Shown here: piece by piece, positions 57,951 to 64,000 of the stretch
Layout of the letters: every line of letters begins with the position of its first letter
Position numbering within the stretch: position 1 is the stretch's first letter
The notes under the pieces: generated by a model
Told to the model about the DNA's origin: nothing
Database searches by the model: none
Seen by the model: the letters and a program-made list of their open reading frames with translations, nothing else
Source of the DNA: Bin87 sp965207585
GTDB lineage: Bacteria > Chloroflexota > Dehalococcoidia > Lucifugimonadales > UBA3495
Direction of reading: 5' to 3'
Length of the DNA stretch: 64,000 nt
NCBI GenBank assembly: GCA_965207585.1
Contig: CBDBMT010000003.1
Location: 186,001-250,000, forward strand
Made by a program: the position numbers and the translations under genes

Positions 57951-59702
57951 TCAGCGGCCCATGGCGTAGCCGTCCCGCCGCAGGTCGGCGCCGCCGAACA
58001 GGCTACCGCGCTCCCGATCAATCTCGATAGCGCACAGGGAACCCATGCGCGGGGTCCACTCGTTCCACACGTCCACGTCGTGGCCGCGCTTGCGGAGGTC
58101 ATCCACCACCGACGGTTCAATTCGGGACTCGACGCCAACCAGGCCGGGCCGGTAGGCGTGGGGCCAGAAGGAGTTGGGGAAGCTCCACGTTGACGCGCGG
58201 GGAGCTTCGATGGCCTGCTGCACATCCATTCCAAATTCGGCAACGTTCAGGAAGAGCTGCACCATGGACTGGGGCTGCACGTCGCCGCCCGGCGTGCCGA
58301 AGGGCATCCAGGGCTTGCCATCCTTGAATGCCATGGCGGGATTGGGAGTGAGGCGCGGGCGCTTGCCGGGAGCAAGGCTGGCAGGATGGTCCTCGTCCAG
58401 CCAGTTCTGCGCTCCACGGGCTGACACCATGAAGCCCAAGCCGGACGCAATTGGCGCGCCGCCGAACCCATCGCTGGGAGTGGCCGAGAAGGCATTGCCC
58501 CAGCGATCCACCGCGCAGATGTAAGAGGTGTCGGCCGATAGCGGGCCGGCCACCGGCTCCGGCTTGCGGGCGGCGCGGCCGGTTCCGGCCTGGAACGCCC
58601 ACGGGTCTCCGGCATCGGGCATCTCGGGGTGGGCGCGGCGCGAATCAATTTCCCGCCGCCGGATTTCCGCATACTCCCGAGAGAGCAGGCCGGCCATGGG
58701 CACGTCTACGAAATCCGGGTCGCCGTAGTAGGCGTGGCGGTCGGCAAATGCCAGCTTGAGCGCCTCCAGCACGGTGTGGATGTACTCCGCGGAATTGTGC
58801 CCCATGCCATGCAGGTCGCAGCCTTCCAGGATGCGCAGGGCGTGGAGGTTCATCGGTCCCTGGCACCACGGCCCGCAGGCGTACACGTCGATGCCTTTGT
58901 AATCAATCATGGGAGGCGTGTCCACGCCCACGGAGAAGGAAGCCAGGTCGTTCATGGACAGCCATCCGCCCTGGCTGCGGATGAACGCGACCATCTCCTC
59001 GGCGATGTCTCCCTTGTAGAACAGGTCGCGCGCGGCCCGGATGGCAGCCTCACGACCCTGACCTGCGACTGCGCGCTCGGCGTCGATCATACGCCGGAAG
59101 GTGCGAGCCAGGTCGGACTGCACCAGCAGATCGCCGATGCCTAGAGCCTCGCCCCCGGGATAGAAGATCTGCATGGTGCTGGTCCACTGGCTGGTGTCAC
59201 CCTCGTCAAGGATGATGTTGTCGCCGCTGCTGACCAGGGCGCGGTGCAGCGTGGCCGGGATGGGGAAGCCGTGGGCTGCCAGCTCCAGGGCCGGCGTGAC
59301 GACCTGCTCGAAGGTCATGGTACCGTAGCGGCTGAGGGCGGTGAGCCAGGCGTCCGGCGCCGCCGGCGTCACGGTGCGCATCACGCCGTGAGGCATGTCG
59401 CCGCCGTGTTCGCGCCGGAAATAGTCGATGGACGCCTCGGCCGGCCAGCGACCCAGGCCGCTGATCTCTCGAGTGTCCCCCGATTCGGCGTGGTGGATGA
59501 TGATGGGGGCCACGCCGCCGAAGCTGGTGTACTGGGGAAGCGTCACGTTGATGACGACACCGGCGGCCACGCCGGCGTCAATGGCGTTGCCGCCCTGCTC
59601 GAGGATGCGGTAGCCGGCGGCCGTGGCCAGGTAATGGCCGGTGCTTACCATGTGGGTAACGCCGCCCACCAGCGGGCGGTAGCTTCTCAATCCCAATGCC
59701 AT
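57951..59702 (-). CDS. Gamma-glutamyltransferase family protein
   Basis: A 583-residue NTN-hydrolase-type enzyme. Family marks include NAIDAGVAAGVVINVTLPQYTSFGG early on, VTPALELAAHGFPI, ALKLAFADRHAYYGDPDFVDVP and, near residue 390, the processing and nucleophile region LSADTSYICAVDRWGNAFSAT. After self-cleavage the Thr acts on gamma-glutamyl bonds or related amides. No signal peptide is clear, so the cytosol is likely. The ATG at 59702 follows GGAGGT; the upstream extension is not credible. It ends at a clear terminator. Neighbours are the regulator gene (convergent) and a restriction-modification pair upstream. Confidence 0.9.
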   Translation of the reverse strand: MALGLRSYRPLVGGVTHMVSTGHYLATAAGYRILEQGGNAIDAGVAAGVVINVTLPQYTSFGGVAPIIIHHAESGDTREISGLGRWPAEASIDYFRREHGGDMPHGVMRTVTPAAPDAWLTALSRYGTMTFEQVVTPALELAAHGFPIPATLHRALVSSGDNIILDEGDTSQWTSTMQIFYPGGEALGIGDLLVQSDLARTFRRMIDAERAVAGQGREAAIRAARDLFYKGDIAEEMVAFIRSQGGWLSMNDLASFSVGVDTPPMIDYKGIDVYACGPWCQGPMNLHALRILEGCDLHGMGHNSAEYIHTVLEALKLAFADRHAYYGDPDFVDVPMAGLLSREYAEIRRREIDSRRAHPEMPDAGDPWAFQAGTGRAARKPEPVAGPLSADTSYICAVDRWGNAFSATPSDGFGGAPIASGLGFMVSARGAQNWLDEDHPASLAPGKRPRLTPNPAMAFKDGKPWMPFGTPGGDVQPQSMVQLFLNVAEFGMDVQQAIEAPRASTWSFPNSFWPHAYRPGLVGVESRIEPSVVDDLRKRGHDVDVWNEWTPRMGSLCAIEIDRERGSLFGGADLRRDGYAMGR

Positions 59703-59871
59703 AGTGACCTCCGCAGCGGGGCTGCGCTTATTATGGGTTTGCTGTTGGTTGAACGGGAGTATAGGGCATCGGGGAAAGGGCCGCCAGATTGCTGACACTC
59801 TCCTCTTGCGCCAATCGAGACTGTCAATTTATCATCCCTCAAATTTCGCCGCCTTGCAGAGGATACCGGCC

Positions 59872-60627
59872 ATGACCATGCCCGACCTTTTCGCCCAAGT
59901 TGACTTCGCTGAAGACGACGTCACCACTGACGTGACACCCAGGAAACGCAGGTCGCCGGCAGGACGAGCCACTACGCAGTTGGTGCTCTCTGCCCATATC
60001 GGGAACAACGCTGACGTTTTCCCTCAAATACTAAAACTCCACGTTCCCGCTGGATCGATAATCGCCGACGTGACCTACGGAAAAGGAGCGTTCTGGCGGC
60101 GGGTGAGAACAGGAGACTATACCCTGCACACGTCCGACATAGCGGACGGAACCGACTGCCGCAAGCTCCCATACGACGACGACTCGTTGGATTGCGTCGT
60201 GTTAGACCCCCCTTACATGGAAGGATTCTACCGGAAGAATGACTCAGAGAAAGCAGGCGCGGGCACTCACCAAGCCTTCAGAGATCATTACTCGAACGGG
60301 AGTGAAGAACCTGTTTCCAACGGCGCAAAATGGCATGGGGCCGTGCTTGATATGTACAAGCAATCAGGCTCCGAAGCTTATCGTGTGCTGCGACAAAGAG
60401 GCGTCCTGATCGTCAAGTGTCAAGACGAAGTAAGCGCAAACCGTCAGCACCTAACGCACGTCGAGGTAATTAACGAGTACTCTAGGCTCGGATTTTATTG
60501 CAAAGACTTGTTTGTCGTGGTCAGGCCAAACAAACCCGGTGTCAGTCGCATCAAGAAGCAGAACCACGCGCGTAAGAACCATTCTTACTTTCTGGTCTTT
60601 GAGAAGTCACCGCTGCGGCCTCAATGA
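59872..60627 (+). CDS. Type II DNA methyltransferase (DPPY, adenine- or N4-cytosine-specific)
   Basis: A 251-residue methyltransferase. The S-adenosylmethionine motif is IIADVTYGKGAFW near residues 64-75 and the catalytic motif DPPY at 112-115 (LDPPYMEGFY), the order expected for alpha- or gamma-type enzymes. Between are TLHTSDIADGTDC and a target-recognition stretch. A late segment VLRQRGVLIVKCQDEV is the typical post-catalytic strand. It would methylate one base in a short site and pairs with the convergent HTH-nuclease gene, the two stop codons being only 6 bp apart. AGAGGA precedes the ATG. GC content is below that of the neighbours, suggesting transfer. Confidence 0.85.
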   Translation: MTMPDLFAQVDFAEDDVTTDVTPRKRRSPAGRATTQLVLSAHIGNNADVFPQILKLHVPAGSIIADVTYGKGAFWRRVRTGDYTLHTSDIADGTDCRKLPYDDDSLDCVVLDPPYMEGFYRKNDSEKAGAGTHQAFRDHYSNGSEEPVSNGAKWHGAVLDMYKQSGSEAYRVLRQRGVLIVKCQDEVSANRQHLTHVEVINEYSRLGFYCKDLFVVVRPNKPGVSRIKKQNHARKNHSYFLVFEKSPLRPQ

Positions 60628-60633
60628 ATCATA

Positions 60634-61455
60634 CTACGCCTGATCTATCATCTCATCCAACAACTCGAAGAGGTCCGCTCGAAACGGAGGCTGGGGCGGC
60701 CATGATACGTCCACCATAGTAGCCAGCAAATGCTGCCTCTGGTACTCCGTGTACCGAGAGTATCTGGACCCGGGTAAGTCCGAGTTCTTGGCAAACGAAA
60801 AGCGCCATTCATCACCGAAAGCGAACAGGTTAACCGCCAGTATGTCGAACTCTCCGCGCAGCAAGCAAGTGGTACTCACGGTGCTACCGTTGGGCAACAT
60901 CACCTCGCGACGGTCGCTAGCGTCAACTTGGGCTCTGCCAATCCAGCCGTCTGACATTCTCTGAACCGTAGAAGTCTGGAGAGATTTCGACTCCAGGGTG
61001 AACTCCCGGCCCTTATAAACGGCCACGCGGTCATTGTGGTGCCCACGGTCATGGTCATCATGCTTGGACACTTCGGAGAATCGCGGGTCTGATAGCCAAA
61101 GACTGTCCAGCTTCAACTCGGCTAAGTATCCAAGTACCATACCCCTTAAACTAGGATTGTGGTCTATCAGATCGGTCAGTTCTTCATCGGTGAAATTCCA
61201 TCGGCCAAGTATCGAATGCACCACACTTTGCCTGCTTCCGCCTATTCCCCCGAAAAGACGTCCTGGCGCAATCCTCAACGCCGACGACAACTGTAGGATG
61301 GCGGTCAGGGCCGGGTTGCGCTCTCCACGTTCAATGCCGCCAACGTACGACCGATCTAGACTAGCCGCTTCGGCAAGATCCTCTTGAGTCATTCCAAGCG
61401 ATTCGCGCAGCCGACGGACGTTGCTGCCGAATTTCTGTTTGCAAGCATCGCCCAT
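60634..61455 (-). CDS. Fusion of a controller-type HTH with a PD-(D/E)xK restriction endonuclease
   Basis: A 273-residue protein. Residues 9-75 form an XRE-type helix-turn-helix (RRLRESLGMTQEDLAEAASL then VGGIERGERNPALTAIL), like restriction-modification controller (C) proteins. From about 105 a nuclease-like domain follows: GMVLGYLAELKLDS with Glu113, an Asp-rich segment (KHDDHDRG) and the pair E155-S-K157 in EFTLESKSL, fitting the D...E-x-K active site. It therefore would act both as a self-regulator and as the cutting enzyme, partnered with the facing methyltransferase. No separate C gene is present. It precedes nothing in operon; the amidohydrolase is divergent. GC content is low for this genome. 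Confidence 0.75.
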   Translation of the reverse strand: MGDACKQKFGSNVRRLRESLGMTQEDLAEAASLDRSYVGGIERGERNPALTAILQLSSALRIAPGRLFGGIGGSRQSVVHSILGRWNFTDEELTDLIDHNPSLRGMVLGYLAELKLDSLWLSDPRFSEVSKHDDHDRGHHNDRVAVYKGREFTLESKSLQTSTVQRMSDGWIGRAQVDASDRREVMLPNGSTVSTTCLLRGEFDILAVNLFAFGDEWRFSFAKNSDLPGSRYSRYTEYQRQHLLATMVDVSWPPQPPFRADLFELLDEMIDQA

Positions 61456-61524
61456 AGTGGGGTATTCTGTGGACGGTTACAGGCAGCGTCTAGCGACTAA
61501 TCGTACCATTTGGAGGCATCCCCC

Positions 61525-62700
61525 ATGTACGACCTGCTCATCAAAGGCGGCACGGTAATCGATCCTACGCAGAATCTGAACGGCGCGTACGATGTGGCGA
61601 TATCCGACGGCAAAATTGCCGCCGTCGCCGCCGACATCGAGGCCGATACAGCCTCGCGCGTCGTGGAGGTGCGGGGCAGGTACGTCACCCCCGGCCTGAT
61701 CGACCTGCACACCCACGTCTATGAAGGCGTCAACGGCAACGGCGTCAACGCCGACGTGGGCGGCGTGCGCGCCGGCGTCACCACCATGGTGGACGCCGGC
61801 AGCAGCGGTTGCGACACCTACGGAGGTTTCCCGGCGCACATCATTCCCAACAACGCCACCGAGGTGATCCCCTTCCTGCACATCTGCCGCACCGGCCTGG
61901 CCACCACGCCGGACATCTTCTCCCCCAGCAGCATCGACCTGGAGCGGACGATCCAGGTGGTTGAGGAGAGCAACGGCACCATCCGCGGCATCAAGGCCCG
62001 CATGGTCTCGCCGGCCCTGGAGATCATGGGCATGGAAATGCCCCGCATGGCCAAGCGCGCGGCCCGCGAGGCCGGAGTGCGCCTCATGGTTCACATCGGC
62101 GACACTGAAAAGCGCTACCCGGCCGAGGTGATCCGCGACCTGCTTCCTCTCATGGAGCCAGGGGACATCGTCACCCACTTCTTCACCGCCAACCCGGGCG
62201 GAGTGCTGGACAGCGACGGGAACCTGGTGCCTGAGGCCCGAGAAGCCCACGAGCGCGGCGTGTGGCTGGACACCGCCCACGGGCGCGCCAATTTCAGCTT
62301 CGACATCGGCGAGCGGGTGCTGGATCAGGGCGTGGAACCCCACTGCATCAGCACCGACCTCACCGTGCCCGGTCGCATCCGCACGGTCCACAGCATGACC
62401 GAGATGATGACCCGCTTCCTGGCCATGGGCTTCACCCTGGACCGGGTGGTGGAGATGTGCACCATCAATCCCGCCCGGGCCATCGGCGAGGAGGAGCGCC
62501 TGGGCAGCCTGGAAGTCGGCAAGCAGGCCGACGTTTCGGTGCTGGACATCCAGGACGGCGACTGGGTCGTCTACGACGTGCTGGGCAACGGGCGGAACTC
62601 GGAACGGGCGGTAACTCCCGTGCTGTCGGTAAAGCGCGGCGAGGTGTTCGAAGCCGGCTGGGGGCCCCGGCCCTGGGGCTGGGAGCCGGACAACGCCTAG
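61525..62700 (+). CDS. Amidohydrolase/deacetylase family metallohydrolase
   Basis: A 391-residue TIM-barrel hydrolase of the dihydroorotase/D-aminoacylase-like amidohydrolase branch. The first metal-binding H-x-H is in VTPGLIDLHTHVYEG; GGVRAGVTTMVDAGSSG follows, KARMVSP likely carries the bridging-Lys or equivalent strand, and MVHIGDTEKRY and STDLTVPG hold later ligands. Typical substrates are N-acyl amino acids, hydantoins or uronates. The ATG at 61525 follows GGAGG; an upstream TTG is less likely. It is divergent from the HTH-nuclease gene and followed 106 bp later by ispH, which has its own ribosome binding site. Confidence 0.9.
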   Translation: MYDLLIKGGTVIDPTQNLNGAYDVAISDGKIAAVAADIEADTASRVVEVRGRYVTPGLIDLHTHVYEGVNGNGVNADVGGVRAGVTTMVDAGSSGCDTYGGFPAHIIPNNATEVIPFLHICRTGLATTPDIFSPSSIDLERTIQVVEESNGTIRGIKARMVSPALEIMGMEMPRMAKRAAREAGVRLMVHIGDTEKRYPAEVIRDLLPLMEPGDIVTHFFTANPGGVLDSDGNLVPEAREAHERGVWLDTAHGRANFSFDIGERVLDQGVEPHCISTDLTVPGRIRTVHSMTEMMTRFLAMGFTLDRVVEMCTINPARAIGEEERLGSLEVGKQADVSVLDIQDGDWVVYDVLGNGRNSERAVTPVLSVKRGEVFEAGWGPRPWGWEPDNA

Positions 62701-62806
62701 AGGCAATATCCATCGTACGCGAGCAAAGATAAACAGGACTTACTGAATGAGCATTCAAGGGATCGTGGGCCGCAGGGGCGATGATGCGCTGCGAGAGGAT
62801 TACAAG

Positions 62807-63727
62807 ATGGTTGAAGTGATATTGAGTTCCCCGAGAGGGTTCTGCGCCGGCGTCGTGCGGGCCATCGACGTGGTGGAGGAATGCTTGGAGCGATTCGGCC
62901 CGCCCGTCTACGTCAAGCACCAGATCGTGCACAATCCCTACGTGGTGGCCGAATTGGAGCAGAAAGGCGCCATCACGGTGGAAGAGGTCGACGAGGTTCC
63001 GGACGGCTCGCTGGTGGTCTTCTCCGCCCACGGGTCGCCTCCGGAGGATTTCCAGAAGGCGGCCGAGCGCAACCTCAGGGTCATTGACGCGGTGTGCCCG
63101 CTGGTCACCCGCGTGCATAACGAGGCCAAGAAATACCACCGCGAAGGCAAGAGAGTGCTCCTGGTGGGCCACCAGGGCCACCAGGAGGTCCGCGGGACCA
63201 TGGGCCAGGCGCCCATGACGCTCATCAACGATTCCGCGCCCCTGTCCGAGCAGGAAGTCAGCGCCGAGATGGACTGGTCGGAGGACACCGAGGTGGCGGT
63301 CATAACCCAGACCACGCTGTCCGTGGGAGACACCGCCAATGCCATCGGCGCCATCCAGGAACGGTTCCCGGGCGCGGTGGTGCGCAACGACATCTGCTAC
63401 GCCACCACCAACCGCCAGGACGCAGTCACGCAGATGGCCGGACTGGTGGACGTGGTACTGGTGATCGGCGCGCAGAATTCATCGAACTGCAACCGCCTGC
63501 GGGAGGTCGCCGAGGCCAACGGAACGCCAGCCTACCTGATCAACGGCCCGGATGAAATCGACCCGGAATGGCTGGTGGGTTGCAAGCGGGCGGGAATAAC
63601 TTCAGGGGCATCCACTCCCGAAGTCCTGGTGGAAGCGGTGATCGAAGCGCTGGACCCCGCGAAGGTCACGCTCCTGGAAGGCGCGGAGGAAGACATCACC
63701 TTCACGCTGCCCCGGGAACTGCGCTGA
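62807..63727 (+). CDS. ispH: 4-hydroxy-3-methylbut-2-enyl diphosphate reductase
   Basis: A 306-residue IspH, the last enzyme of the MEP isoprenoid pathway, reducing HMBPP to IPP and DMAPP with a [4Fe-4S] cluster. The three cluster cysteines are Cys13 (SPRGFCAGVV), Cys97 (DAVCPLV) and Cys197 (NDICYATTNRQ). Further marks are AHGSPPEDFQ and the late STPEVLVEAVI. The ATG at 62807 is used because AGAGGA lies just upstream and homology starts there; an ATG 20 codons earlier is not supported. It ends 50 bp before the truncated last gene of the window. Confidence 0.95.
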   Translation: MVEVILSSPRGFCAGVVRAIDVVEECLERFGPPVYVKHQIVHNPYVVAELEQKGAITVEEVDEVPDGSLVVFSAHGSPPEDFQKAAERNLRVIDAVCPLVTRVHNEAKKYHREGKRVLLVGHQGHQEVRGTMGQAPMTLINDSAPLSEQEVSAEMDWSEDTEVAVITQTTLSVGDTANAIGAIQERFPGAVVRNDICYATTNRQDAVTQMAGLVDVVLVIGAQNSSNCNRLREVAEANGTPAYLINGPDEIDPEWLVGCKRAGITSGASTPEVLVEAVIEALDPAKVTLLEGAEEDITFTLPRELR

Positions 63728-63777
63728 TAACTCTGACGACTTCCGAGCCGCAAGAAGTTGATACGAGCGCCTTACCC

Positions 63778-64000
63778 ATGACCACTGCACCCGAGTTGCC
63801 GGAACCCGGCGTTCAAAGCACCGAAGACCGCTGCCAAATCAGTCGGCAGCTGCTCATCCACGCCCGTGAAGAACTGGCTGCGGGCAGTCGTCTGCAAGCC
63901 GGCGAAAAGGCCTGGGGCGCAGTGGTGCAGCCGATGAAAGCCATCGCCGAGCAACGGGGCTGGCCGCATAAATCCCATCAGGACGTGCGCGAAGTGGCCA
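63778..64000 (+). CDS. HEPN/PaREP1-like protein (truncated at the window edge)
   Basis: The visible 74 codons run off the right edge. After a Pro-rich start they read LLIHAREELAAGSRLQAGEKAWGAVV in pieces, then AIAEQRGWPHKSHQDVREVA, a pattern close to PaREP1/HEPN-type helical proteins (A-S-E-K-x-W-G-A-V then R-G-W-x-H-x-S-H). HEPN domains are often RNases in toxin or defence modules, but the catalytic R-x(4-6)-H cannot be judged from this fragment; the RGWPHKSH segment is close but not diagnostic. No partner can be seen. Confidence 0.6.
   Translation, partial: MTTAPELPEPGVQSTEDRCQISRQLLIHAREELAAGSRLQAGEKAWGAVVQPMKAIAEQRGWPHKSHQDVREVA

Noticed and set aside
63602..63978. Minus-strand frames opposite the ispH end and the last gene
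   Set aside because: They are antisense to clear coding sequence and show no motif.

Overview
This window is a GC-rich bacterial chromosome segment with mostly short intergenic gaps and many Shine-Dalgarno-led genes. Gene content suggests a Chloroflexota bacterium of the SAR202/Dehalococcoidia type, probably from a metagenome. The hints are the rplI-dnaB-dnaD-dnaC order, class III CoA-transferases, LLM flavin oxidoreductases, CocE hydrolases, a UGSC selenoprotein, and many short palindromic repeats containing a CCGGCGAAAGCCGG hairpin. The taxonomic call is inference; there is no rRNA in the window.

Layout. 1-5.1 kb: minus-strand catabolic and housekeeping genes (Rieske oxygenase start, Uma2 nuclease, CocE hydrolase, SDR, phosphatase, GNAT, DUF1801). 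5.2-8.9 kb: a toxin-antitoxin-rich patch (HigA-like regulator beside a RelA/SpoT-domain alarmone synthetase, lone HicB, RelE with a chimeric antitoxin) containing an 88%-identical duplication of a tRNA-Met(CAT) plus the 3' end of a CoA-transferase gene. 8.9-11.5 kb: two class III CoA-transferases. 11.5-20.5 kb: an accessory segment bracketed by two inverted 155-bp MITEs, holding a frameshifted HsdR, an HsdM-S fusion, a lipoprotein gene, an M-S tail remnant and an ImmA/IrrE-PIN(DUF4411) pair, then a flavin reductase, glutaredoxin, VOC protein and Fur regulator. 20.5-28.7 kb: thiolase with DUF35 partner, VOC, MFS, RmlD-like reductase, CMD protein, bicupin, DNA polymerase IV. 28.9-31.5 kb: a GHKL ATPase fused to a nuclease-like domain, a candidate defence protein. 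32.5-36.5 kb: rplI, dnaB, dnaD, and a helicase loader with two tandem AAA+ domains.

36.6-39.4 kb: a three-gene operon whose middle gene is a UGSC-family selenoprotein read through an in-frame TGA (Sec100), followed by a SECIS-like hairpin. 39.4-45 kb: MFS and a 1263-residue permease/TolB/IPT/FG-GAP/UnbV fusion. 45.2-50.6 kb: peptide-type ABC transporter (no ATPase genes) and a PQQ-propeller membrane protein. 50.6-54.9 kb: GMC oxidoreductase, amidohydrolase, voltage-gated cation channel, frameshifted pyrE. 55-57.8 kb: a one-polypeptide sensor/regulator (GAF-PAS-degenerate kinase-receiver-winged helix) behind a promoter with an overlapping inverted repeat. 58-64 kb: gamma-glutamyltransferase, a compact type II restriction-modification pair (methyltransferase facing an HTH-nuclease fusion), an amidohydrolase, ispH, and a truncated HEPN/PaREP1-like gene.

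Two themes stand out: stacked defence, toxin-antitoxin and repeat elements in several stages of decay, and several unusual protein architectures. Family names come from motif recognition by eye; no database search was run.
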